A stretch of 7,241 nucleotides of DNA from Candidatus Methanophagales archaeon (GCA_030668065.1 DAOUUS010000077.1:1-7241); one strand, 5' to 3'; positions 1 through 6,092 are shown, counted from the stretch's first letter. The notes: generated by a model from the sequence alone, not told the origin. Translations and numbers: made by a program.

Positions 1-1036
1 GTGAGTTGAAAGCATAGATGCTCAATGAGGTACTGGTCTTGCCCGTCTCCCATGCACCTGTGGATACAATCACAAGGCCGGTCAGGGAACAGACCACAAT
101 GGTATCAATAAATGGCCCCAACATGGCAATCAAGCCCTGTCTGACACTGTGCTTTGTCTTAGCAGTAGCATGAGCTATCGGAGCGCTGCCCAAGCCGGCC
201 TCATTTGAAAACACGCCTCTTGCAATTCCGAATCGTACCGCATATGCCATTGTAGCGCCCGCAAATCCGCCTACTGCTGCATGGCCCGATAAAGCGCTCT
301 CGATTATAAGTAAAAAAGCGCCCGGTATATTCTCGTAGTTCAGTATCAAAACAACCATAGCGGCAAAAATATAAAGAGTGGCCATGAACGGTACCAGATT
401 CCCTGCTACATACCCTAGTCTTTTGATCCCGCCAATAACGACAAGACCTACCGCAAAAGCCAATACCAAGCCCGTGACAATACCGGGTATATTGAACGTA
501 TCTTTCAATGCAAGGGATACCGAGTTAGCCTGGGCCATATTGCCTATGCCAAAGGACGAAAAGATACCAAAGATGGCGAACGCCATACCCAATACCATCC
601 CCAATTGCGGGTTCTTCAGGCCTCGTTCGAGATAATAGAATGGTCCACCGATCATGGTGCCGTCAGGCAGTTCTTGCCTGAAATGCAGTGCAAGAGTACA
701 TTCAACGAACTTAGTTGCCATTCCCACTATGGCGGTTAGCCACATCCAGAAAAGCGCGCCGGGACCGCCGAGTGAGATTGCCGTGGCAACACCTGCGATA
801 TTGCCTGTGCCTATGGTACCCGAGAGAGTAGTCATCAAAGCACGAAATGGCGATATGTCACCCCTGCCTTCTTCTTTTGGTTTTAGTATGAGTCGAAAGG
901 CATACGCCAGTTTGCGTGCCTGAACGCCCCTCAACTTGAGCGTAAGGTATATTCCGGTCCCTATAAGCAGGGCCATCATAAAAGGGCCCCAGACTATATC
1001 GTCAACTGTTGTGAGAATTTGGTGTATGAATATCAC
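1..1036 (-). CDS. agcS: AGCS-family Na+:alanine/glycine symporter, C-terminus cut by window edge
   Basis: Secondary transporter of the alanine/glycine:cation symporter family, importing small neutral amino acids with Na+ across the cytoplasmic membrane. The reverse strand is open without interruption from about 1140 to position 1. With GTG at 1036 as start, 345 residues are visible of a usual 450-540, so roughly the last quarter to third lies outside. Family signatures seen: DDIVWGP near the N-terminus, GTIGTGNIAGVATAI at about 74-87 followed by GGPGALFWMW, SNEAGLGSAPIAHA at about 277-290, and MLGPFIDTIVVCSLTGLVI after that, with hydrophobic helices between them. No ATG is available; the start is GTG 1036 or TTG 1051, and neither has a strong Shine-Dalgarno sequence (a weak GGCGAT lies just before the GTG). 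The upstream in-frame stop is near 1160. Family assignment is confident; alanine versus glycine specificity cannot be told. Confidence 0.93.
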   Translation of the reverse strand, partial: MIFIHQILTTVDDIVWGPFMMALLIGTGIYLTLKLRGVQARKLAYAFRLILKPKEEGRGDISPFRALMTTLSGTIGTGNIAGVATAISLGGPGALFWMWLTAIVGMATKFVECTLALHFRQELPDGTMIGGPFYYLERGLKNPQLGMVLGMAFAIFGIFSSFGIGNMAQANSVSLALKDTFNIPGIVTGLVLAFAVGLVVIGGIKRLGYVAGNLVPFMATLYIFAAMVVLILNYENIPGAFLLIIESALSGHAAVGGFAGATMAYAVRFGIARGVFSNEAGLGSAPIAHATAKTKHSVRQGLIAMLGPFIDTIVVCSLTGLVIVSTGAWETGKTSTSLSIYAFNS

Positions 1037-1169
1037 AGGTATCGCCGTCAATAAATTTAATCCAGCATAATAAGTTCTTTCTAACTTGACAATGCGAGTA
1101 TTATAGGTTACAATAGCCCTCGTTCCATATTGTGGGGGTGTTCTCGCTGACTTCGTGCTGTTTTATATT

Positions 1170-1313
1170 TTAGCTGCCGGGGATTGCATCTGTTACTTCT
1201 ACGGCTTTGGCAGCTCCTGCGCCTGTGTTTTCGATTCTGATTGTGAATGTTGTTGCCTCTCCTTCTTGGATTGTGTATGACAAGGCTGATAATGTCGGTG
1301 CTAACGCGGGTTG
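1170..1313 (-). pseudogene. DUF11/CARDB-like surface-protein fragment
   Basis: A start-less open stretch of 47 codons that ends at a TAA at 1170-1172 and is closed upstream by a TAA at 1314-1316. The translation contains YTIQEGEATTFTIRIENTG followed by a short alanine-rich stretch and VEVTDAIPGS. This is the pattern of the beta-sandwich repeats (DUF11, CARDB and related) found in archaeal and bacterial cell-surface proteins: a T-F-T-I strand, the NTG turn and a V-x-V-T-D strand. There is no start codon, signal peptide or anchor, so it is best read as a leftover of a larger secreted protein. Its upstream end overlaps the last codons of the PIN toxin in another frame, which places a rearrangement junction near 1300-1325. 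The exact family is uncertain because only one repeat is present. Confidence 0.55.
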
Positions 1314-1805
1314 TTACCCTTCGCGACCAGCGTTTGCGGCTTAACACGCAGTCCCGCATCTACCAAGCGATTTATCATAGATTTTGCCTGAGCAATAGTG
1401 AGCTTGTTCTCTCTGCAAGCTATAAGAATTGGCGTTGTAGCCCAATGAACTTTTAGTCCATAAGCTTGAGCTACGAGTTTGAGCATCTTATCGTTCGTTA
1501 CCAGGATTTCGTTCTCTCTTAGAGCTAATACGATTAACTCTGCATCTGCATGTTCTATGCCCTCCGATTTTGTTATATTTATCGAAGAATCTTTTTCATC
1601 GTCAGATAGCTCTGATACGGAGACCCAACCCCTTGAAAGTGCCGTCTCTATTGCGAACCCCCGGTTTGTTCAACACCCCAGCATCATCTACCGTCTCTCT
1701 GACGATTGCTCCGGTGGTTTTAAGTGCGCGGTAAAAATCCAATAGCCAGCGTAACTCGCCGATCCTACTGTAGTAGATTATCGGTGAGGCGTCAAGTACT
1801 GCCAT
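1301..1805 (-). pseudogene. DUF3368-type PIN-domain toxin, broken by one frameshift
   Basis: Toxin half of a type II toxin-antitoxin pair; PIN domains are Mg2+-dependent ribonucleases. Two reading frames carry the protein: 1805 to about 1658 (MAVLDASPIIYYSRIGELRW onward) and about 1662 to 1301 (FAIETALSRGW through HADAELIVLALRENE to the C-terminus). They join if one G is removed from a run of five G on the coding strand (1658-1662), giving 167 residues, a normal length. The rejoined protein has all four expected acidic residues: Asp5 in LDASP, Glu37 in VRETVD, Asp87 in HADAE and Asp105 in VTNDK. The C-terminal part, with ILIACRENKL and MINRLVDAGLRV, matches the DUF3368 pattern. As written, the first frame stops after 67 codons, before the last two acidic residues, so no active enzyme is made. 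The ATG overlaps the antitoxin stop by one base (TGATG). An assembly error in the G run is possible. Confidence 0.85.
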
Positions 1806-2102
1806 CAGCCCTCCAAATCGTTAATCACGTCTTCTGGTTCCATTTTAATTGCTATGTCCTTCTGAGAAGATAAATCTAACATCTCAACATAAGTGACATC
1901 ATCAATTTTTGCAAGCCCTGCGAACCGTTACCTTACCATCACGCAGAAGCTCTAATGCCTTCTCCATCTTCCAATTCTTTGCAGCATTGGATAATAATCT
2001 TCTTATAACTTCTGCTCTATCTATTTTCTCCATCTCGCCTATTTCATTTATCGCTTTGAACAGGTCTTCGGGAACTTGAGTTGTGATAGTCTTAGTCGTC
2101 AT
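1805..2102 (-). pseudogene. UPF0175 antitoxin with ribbon-helix-helix N-terminus, frameshifted
   Basis: Antitoxin partner of the adjacent PIN toxin. The start is ATG 2102, preceded by GGTGA at 2110-2114 with a 7-base gap. Residues 1-45 look like a ribbon-helix-helix DNA-binding unit (TITTQVPEDLFKAINEIGEM, then DRAEVIRRLL). ALELLRDGKVT follows, the helix and turn typical of UPF0175. As written the frame ends after 66 codons at RRACKN. The rest of the protein is in the +1 frame: FAGLAKIDDVTYVEMLDL, then a short basic-acidic tail ending NDLEG, with TGA at 1805-1807 overlapping the toxin ATG by one base. The break lies near 1915-1927. Comparison with the plus-strand UPF0175 gene at 2537 suggests loss of a short segment between GKVT and RFAGL. 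The DNA-binding half is intact, so a truncated repressor could still be made. Confidence 0.82.
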
Positions 2103-2109
2103 TTGTTTG

Positions 2110-2114
2110 TCACC
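2110..2114 (-). promoter_or_regulatory. Ribosome binding site of the RHH/UPF0175 antitoxin
   Basis: GGTGA on the coding strand, complementary to the archaeal 16S 3' end, sits 7 bases before ATG 2102 and supports that start. It is followed upstream by an AT-rich stretch (2115-2135) that could hold a TATA box, but no single match stands out. Confidence 0.6.
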
Positions 2115-2141
2115 AATATAATTTAATTTATGGGATACGAT

Positions 2142-2166
2142 AAAAACCCTTTCTTTAAAAAGAAAG
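2142..2166 (-). terminator. Possible weak hairpin plus T-tract terminator
   Basis: On the minus strand, CTTTCTT and AAGAAAG form a 7-bp stem around a 4-base loop (2149-2166), followed by GG and TTTTT (2142-2146). It lies 58 bases after the PGF-CTERM stub and before the antitoxin. The stem is AT-rich and may be chance in an AT-rich spacer; it could equally be a palindromic regulator site. Confidence 0.25.
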
Positions 2167-2223
2167 CTTTACCAAACAAATATTATACTTTATGCAAATA
2201 TAAATGAAAAATTTGATATTGTT

Positions 2224-2370
2224 TTAGACTTTCCTCATCAAAAGATACGCTACCGCCAATAATCCTGCGATTGCAAGTTCGAACCCCGGCGTTCCCTTCT
2301 TTTCGTCCTGCACCGTGGTGTCTTCTGGATCTTTCAAACCATCACCATCAGAATCTGCTCTTATACGCAT
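2224..2370 (-). pseudogene. C-terminal stub of a PGF-CTERM surface protein with a calcium-binding repeat
   Basis: A 48-codon frame from ATG 2370 to TAA 2224. It begins MRIRADSDGDGLKDPED, which contains one DSDGDGLKDPED calcium-binding loop of the thrombospondin type 3 kind, then a short charged linker, then GTPGFELAIAGLLAVAYLL and a basic end MRKV. That tripartite tail (PGF motif, hydrophobic helix, basic cluster) is the PGF-CTERM signal, which archaeosortase A recognises so that the protein is cleaved and lipid-anchored at the cell surface. There is no signal peptide and no ectodomain, and such tails normally end proteins of several hundred residues. I therefore read it as the surviving 3' end of a deleted gene; the ATG may be incidental. 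The TumE-like remnant stops 7 bases upstream, so a junction lies at about 2370-2378. Confidence 0.7.
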
Positions 2371-2377
2371 TTATATC

Positions 2378-2569
2378 TCATTTATTTACAATCCATCTTG
2401 CAAATGCCAAAAACACTCTAATCACATTCGCAGGTTCATCACTAATCAAACTCTCACAAACATTGCCCTCAGAACCGTCATGGAAATGCTTGGGAAAGGT
2501 TTTTACATACCACCATCTCTTGTGCGGGATGTTATCATGCCTGTAAATATTAGAAATATAGATAAACAT
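2378..2569 (-). pseudogene. TumE/DUF6516-like toxin, C-terminal remnant
   Basis: The frame ends at TGA 2378-2380 and contains IYRHDNIPHKRWWYVKTFPK, then HFHDGSEGNV, ESLISDEP and a C-terminal helix. The order 'R-x-D-N-x-P-H ... T-F-P-x-H-x-H ... E-S-x-x-S-x-x-P' is what I recall for TumE-family (DUF6516) proteins, toxins usually paired with an Xre-type antitoxin. Family members are about 100-130 residues. Here roughly the last 55 are present, with an in-frame stop about 40 bases upstream of the first ATG (2569), where the DNA becomes sense for the opposite-strand UPF0175 gene. The N-terminal half is therefore missing and no Xre partner is visible. The assignment rests on motif memory only. Confidence 0.55.
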
Positions 2570-2854
2570 GGTATCAGAAACAGAGAAAAGGGAGTGGGTA
2601 AACTTGCATCACTGCTTGGCGTGAATAAAGAGGAAGCGCTGCGTCTTGCGCTCAAGGAAGGCATCCATGAACTTCGTATCAGAAAAGCAACCGAGCTTTA
2701 CGTTTCAGGAAAGGCAAGTGTGAAGCAGGCGGCAAGGTTCGCAGGGCTTGACCTTGCAGATTGGTTTGCCATTGTCAGGGAGAAGAATCTAATCGTGCAA
2801 ATTCGTCCAGAAGAGCTTGAGGTGGACGTTGAAGCTCTGCGGGAATTAAAATAA
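2537..2854 (+). CDS. UPF0175 family antitoxin, intact but orphaned
   Basis: Predicted antitoxin of the UPF0175 family, which partners PIN (DUF3368) toxins in archaea and cyanobacteria. The 105-residue protein has KLASLLGVNKEEALRLALKE (about 22-41), a helical dimerisation or DNA-binding part, then ATELYVSGKASVKQAARFAG (about 51-70) and LADWFAIVREKNL, the diagnostic C-terminal helix-turn-helix-like region. The reading frame is open back to 2315, but 2378-2569 is occupied on the other strand by a TumE-like remnant and the extra residues have no family resemblance. I therefore choose ATG 2537, preceded by GGGA with a 7-base gap; ATG 2480 or 2486 remain possible. Its toxin directly downstream is reduced to an N-terminal fragment. 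Its segment 2736-2750 is identical to the matching segment of the minus-strand antitoxin. Confidence 0.82.
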   Translation: MPVNIRNIDKHGIRNREKGVGKLASLLGVNKEEALRLALKEGIHELRIRKATELYVSGKASVKQAARFAGLDLADWFAIVREKNLIVQIRPEELEVDVEALRELK

Positions 2855-3044
2855 TCTAAAATAATCGCGTCAACCTCACGTCTTGTCCTCGATTCCACGG
2901 TCATTATCGCATTGAGCACTGTTAAGCGGGTCGAACTCTTACGATGGCAAGTTCTAATCCCGGAAAAGGTGGCAGCGGAACTGAGGAGCGAACTCGCGAG
3001 GAGCACACTTGCATATCTCTTTGAACTATTTCCAACCAGTGTTT
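2855..3044 (+). pseudogene. PIN-domain toxin remnant, N-terminal third only
   Basis: Directly after the UPF0175 stop, and in the same frame, comes LVLDSTVIIALSTVKRVELL (Asp at 2891) and then VLIPEKVAAELRSELARSTL. This is the opening of a PIN domain: first catalytic Asp, helix, strand ending I-P, then the helix with the conserved acidic residue. It corresponds to the DUF3368-type toxins that follow UPF0175 antitoxins. No ATG, GTG or TTG lies in a sensible place between the antitoxin stop and the first strand. Similarity stops near 3045, where the frame enters the 3' end of the convergent polX gene, and a TAG follows at 3089. The two C-terminal catalytic aspartates are missing, so it cannot be an active nuclease. 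Confidence 0.7.
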
Positions 3045-4763
3045 TTACTTCAGCACCTCTCCCCACACCTTTGTATTCACCACATCCTTAGCCTCGAGCC
3101 AGCCACGCCGTGCTGTTGCCACACCATATCTTATCACATCCCGCATCTGCATCGCATTATGCGAATCCGTAGAAATCGCAACTGAAACACCATAATCCTT
3201 TGCCATACGGCAATGCACATCCTTCAAATCCAGCCGAGTAGGAAACGAATTAAGTTCCAGGATAGTACCCGTAGCCTTTGCTGTCTCCATAAGCTTCGCC
3301 ATATCCACATCATACGGCTCTCTTTTTCCAAGAATACGACCCGTGGGATGCGCGATTATATCCACATGCGGGTTCTCCATAGCAGTTATAATTCGTTTTG
3401 TCATCGTGTCTTGATCTTGTGAGAATTTAGAATGCACCGAGCCCAGAACCACGTCCAAATCCTTCAATATCTCATCTTTATAGTCCATAGAGAAATCCGA
3501 CTTTATATCTACTTCAGCCGCGGACAAAACCCTGAATCTTGTGCCTTCAGCCACAAATCGCGTGTTCACAATTTCAATCTCTATCTGTCGCTCTGCTATC
3601 TTATCCTCGGTCATTCCACCTGCAATGCCGACCGCAGGCGAATGGTCCGCTACTGCGATATACTCATAACCCAATGCGATAGCCGCCTCCGCCATCTCCG
3701 CTATACTGTTCTTACCGTCACTCCAGCGGGTATGCACGTGCAAATCGCCTTTCAAATCGCTAATCTCGATCAGTTCCGGTATTTTACCGTCCTTAGCTGC
3801 TTCTACCTCGCCACGGTCCTCTCTCAACTCCGGTGGGATATATGTGAGCCCCACGCTCTTGAACACTTCCGACTCTTCTTTACCACATATCCGCTCATCG
3901 CCTCTGTAGATGCCGTATTCGTTTATCTTTAACCCGTTCTTCATGCCTAATTCACGTATTCGTATGTTGTGATGCTTGGAACCCGTGAAATAATGAGCCG
4001 CTGCGCCAAACGACTCGGCACCTACCACACGTAAATCCACGTCCATACCACGTATCACAATACTTGACTTCGTCTCGCCTTTCGCCACTATATCTTCCAC
4101 ACCGTCAAGGCTTGTGAACGTATCCATCACTTCTTTCGGGCTATTCGAGACTACCAATATGTCTATATCGCCCACAGTCTCACGCATCCTGCGTAAACTA
4201 CCCGCAATTGTTATATCTTCCACTACGTCCAGCTTCTTCAAGTCGTTCACTATTGACTCGGCATATGGTAACGCTTTGGAAAGTAATACACGACCTTGAT
4301 ACCGCCTGTATTGCTCTATACCTTTCAATATATTCTCTTCTACTTTGGTACCTAATCCCGGAAGCTCGCCCAACTGATGCGACTTTGCGGCTTCCTCTAA
4401 ATCCGCTATACTATTTATTCCAAGCTCGGCATGCAACTTTGCTAATGTTTTCGGGCCGACACGTGGAATGGCTAATAGTTCAAGTAAACTCGGTGGCACT
4501 TCCTGTTTCAGTTCTATATGGCTCTTACAGTCCCCGGTTTCTGCTATTTCCACTATCTTCTTCGCGATTGCATCTCCGACACCCGGTATCTTCTTTAATT
4601 CCTTGACACCGCCTCGTTCCGCAATCACCTTCAAGTCCTGCGTTAAGGATTCAATAGTCGCAACCGCACGCCGGTACGCTCTTATTTTGAAAGTATTCGC
4701 GCCTTTCACCTCTAATATATCGGCAATCTCTGCAAAAATCCGTGCTATGTCGAGGTTTATCAT
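3045..4763 (-). CDS. polX: Family X DNA polymerase with PHP domain (PolX)
   Basis: Gap-filling DNA polymerase of the PolX type; bacterial relatives act in base excision repair, and their PHP domain gives Mn2+-dependent 3'-5' exonuclease and AP-processing activity. With ATG 4763 the protein has 572 residues, the usual length. Order: pol-beta N-terminal 8-kDa domain with IARIFAEIADILEVKG and FKIRAYRRA (about 5-33); helix-hairpin-helix motifs IPGVGDAIAKKI (about 59), IPRVGPKTLAKL (about 99) and LPGLGTKVEENI (about 134); nucleotidyltransferase core GSLRR (188) and GDIDI with Asp199 and Asp201, and third Asp243 in VDLRVV; YFTGSK (258); then PHP from about 341 with HVHTRWSDG, ADHS, AAEVDI, GSVHSKF, AHPTGR and STDSH. 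All metal ligands look present, so both activities are plausible. A TTG eight codons upstream is also open, but ATG 4763 fits the family N-terminus and the TATA box spacing. Confidence 0.97.
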   Translation of the reverse strand: MINLDIARIFAEIADILEVKGANTFKIRAYRRAVATIESLTQDLKVIAERGGVKELKKIPGVGDAIAKKIVEIAETGDCKSHIELKQEVPPSLLELLAIPRVGPKTLAKLHAELGINSIADLEEAAKSHQLGELPGLGTKVEENILKGIEQYRRYQGRVLLSKALPYAESIVNDLKKLDVVEDITIAGSLRRMRETVGDIDILVVSNSPKEVMDTFTSLDGVEDIVAKGETKSSIVIRGMDVDLRVVGAESFGAAAHYFTGSKHHNIRIRELGMKNGLKINEYGIYRGDERICGKEESEVFKSVGLTYIPPELREDRGEVEAAKDGKIPELIEISDLKGDLHVHTRWSDGKNSIAEMAEAAIALGYEYIAVADHSPAVGIAGGMTEDKIAERQIEIEIVNTRFVAEGTRFRVLSAAEVDIKSDFSMDYKDEILKDLDVVLGSVHSKFSQDQDTMTKRIITAMENPHVDIIAHPTGRILGKREPYDVDMAKLMETAKATGTILELNSFPTRLDLKDVHCRMAKDYGVSVAISTDSHNAMQMRDVIRYGVATARRGWLEAKDVVNTKVWGEVLK

Positions 4764-4786
4764 TTTTGTATATTCCGATCTATTCA

Positions 4787-4795
4787 ATTTATAAA
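4787..4795 (-). promoter_or_regulatory. TATA box of polX
   Basis: TTTATAAAT on the minus strand, centred about 28 bases before ATG 4763. Archaeal transcription starts some 25 bases after the TATA centre, so the transcript would begin almost at the ATG, that is, leaderless. This agrees with the absence of a Shine-Dalgarno sequence there, and gives polX its own promoter although it follows the PhoU/RCK gene on the same strand. Confidence 0.55.
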
Positions 4796-4871
4796 AATGC
4801 GATTTTTTAGACTACAGAATTAAGAACTCGAGATAATACATATTCCACAACAAATATTAGCTGTACCTTTT

Positions 4872-6092
4872 CTAACTGCCTTGCTCATTCGTGACATAAC
4901 ACCCGCAAATCTCTCTAACCTTCTCTTCGCCTTCTCGTGGGCCTCGCATGATTAACAAATCGCCCGCTTTCAGCACGGCATCGCCTGCGGGATTGTACAC
5001 CCACTTGCCATCCAATCGCCGAATCGCAAGTATAAACATCCCGGTTCGTGTTTCTATTCTCAATTCTTTGAGCGTCTTATCAAATATGGCTGCGTTCTTC
5101 GCTTCCATCTTTAGTATCACCTCATCCGATTCTTTTATAGACGCTAAAAAAACCGGATGTAGCCGAATATCACGAATTACCACATCTGCTACCTCATACG
5201 CGGCATCGGATATTATCTCGGATGATGTAGCCACGTGCAGCAGACCCCGGAGTTCGTCAAAAGTAGTCTTCTTCGTTATGCCTCGCGCCGCTTTTATCAC
5301 CAATATCTCCAGTTCATCCCTCATCCGGTCCATAGACTCTTCCATGTCCTTCACTTCCTCCGCTATCTCTTTATTCTCGAACATGACTGCGGAATACGCA
5401 AGACCCACCATCAGCTCTGACATGTTTTTCATATCTGCTATGAGGTCTGCTATCTCCTCTCTTATAATTTTGCTTTTAATATCTGGCTCTCCTGCATCTT
5501 CCGACTCCTCTTCCTTTTCCTTATACTCCTGGCCTGTTGCCATCTTACAGAACGCAGGTATACCCTCTGTTGGCCCGGAAATAATCGCTAGATCTCCTTC
5601 GCACAACTTCTCATCACCATCCGGTAAATATATCCACTTAGACTCCTTTTTTATTGCTAATACGCTCATGCCCGTTTCTGTCTCAAGCTTCAAACCCTTC
5701 AAAGTCTTATCTTTCAATACCGAAGCGGGCTTTATCTTTACGTTTACTACCGCCTCTTCAAAATCACTACGATCGAGATAACGTGTTATATCCACAGATT
5801 CCGCTACTTTTGCTAGATCGCCCGCGGCATTGGATATCTTCTCCGCAGCCGATGCTATCTGCAATATTCCTGAGAATTCAATCGCATCTTCCAGGTTCCT
5901 CGCGCCTAACATTATCGCTATTCGCATCTTATATAATAACGAGTGCATCCTCTCCTCTAACTTAAATACCTCTTTTGCTATCTCCGGGTTGCTGTACAGA
6001 ACCGCGGAATACGCGAGGTCTAACATTGAGCCTGAGAGGTCTTTCATCTCCACGAGTACGTCCTTTACGTTAAAAGTACCTAGTTCTAGCAT
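4872..6092 (-). CDS. Duplicated PhoU-RCK_C protein (COG3273-like), putative K+ transport regulator
   Basis: A soluble 406-residue protein built as two tandem copies of PhoU-like helical domain plus RCK_C (TrkA-C) domain. Copy 1: PhoU about 8-104 (LAYSAVLYSNPEIAKEV), RCK_C about 112-184 (DKTLKGLKLETETGMSVLAI, then EGDLAIISGP). An acidic linker covers about 187-204. Copy 2: PhoU about 208-305 (LAYSAVMFENKEIAEEV), RCK_C about 318-395 (DKTLKELRIETRTGMFILAI, then AGDLLIMRGP). RCK_C domains bind small ligands and gate K+ channels and transporters. There is no pore helix and no NAD-binding RCK_N, so it would act on a partner encoded elsewhere; the ligand is unknown. ATG 6092 is chosen over ATG 6110 because GAGGAGA lies 5 bases upstream. 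That start overlaps the preceding stop by 7 bases, implying coupled translation with the CinA-like gene. Confidence 0.88.
   Translation of the reverse strand: MLELGTFNVKDVLVEMKDLSGSMLDLAYSAVLYSNPEIAKEVFKLEERMHSLLYKMRIAIMLGARNLEDAIEFSGILQIASAAEKISNAAGDLAKVAESVDITRYLDRSDFEEAVVNVKIKPASVLKDKTLKGLKLETETGMSVLAIKKESKWIYLPDGDEKLCEGDLAIISGPTEGIPAFCKMATGQEYKEKEEESEDAGEPDIKSKIIREEIADLIADMKNMSELMVGLAYSAVMFENKEIAEEVKDMEESMDRMRDELEILVIKAARGITKKTTFDELRGLLHVATSSEIISDAAYEVADVVIRDIRLHPVFLASIKESDEVILKMEAKNAAIFDKTLKELRIETRTGMFILAIRRLDGKWVYNPAGDAVLKAGDLLIMRGPREGEEKVREICGCYVTNEQGS

Larger units (their letters stand above)
2101..2181. repeat. 9-bp inverted repeat around the antitoxin promoter region
   Basis: ATTTGTTTG at 2101-2109 is matched by its exact reverse complement CAAACAAAT at 2173-2181. 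The arms bracket the ribosome binding site and spacer upstream of the RHH antitoxin. RHH antitoxins autoregulate through inverted repeats in their promoters, so an operator is possible, but the 63-base spacing is wide and the arms are AT-rich. Confidence 0.25.

Noticed and set aside
378..923. Two plus-strand open frames opposite the symporter
   Set aside because: They lie antisense to a clear AGCS coding sequence and their translations resemble no family.
1086..1114. TTGACA, a 17-base spacer and TACAAT on the plus strand, an almost perfect bacterial sigma-70 promoter
   Set aside because: Everything else points to an archaeon, which has no sigma-70, and no plus-strand gene follows. Taken as chance in an AT-rich spacer.
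1108..1359. An 83-residue minus-strand arginine-rich frame
   Set aside because: It is an out-of-frame reading of the DUF11-like fragment and the toxin end. The neighbouring frame gives recognisable protein.
1915..1927. Programmed ribosomal frameshifting in the antitoxin
   Set aside because: No slippery heptamer or downstream stem is visible, and a small deletion explains the break better given the intact paralogue.
2270..2290. GTTCGAACCCC, resembling a tRNA T-loop and possible integration site
   Set aside because: The flanks do not form a T-stem, there is no acceptor or anticodon arm, and on the minus strand it encodes the PGFELA part of the sorting signal.
2698..3066. A 122-residue minus-strand frame
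   Set aside because: It is antisense to the UPF0175 gene and the PIN remnant, and has a serine/arginine-rich composition typical of shadow frames.
4948..5781. A 277-residue plus-strand frame
   Set aside because: It is antisense to the PhoU-RCK_C gene. Its serine/isoleucine-rich translation mirrors the acidic and helical codons of the real gene.
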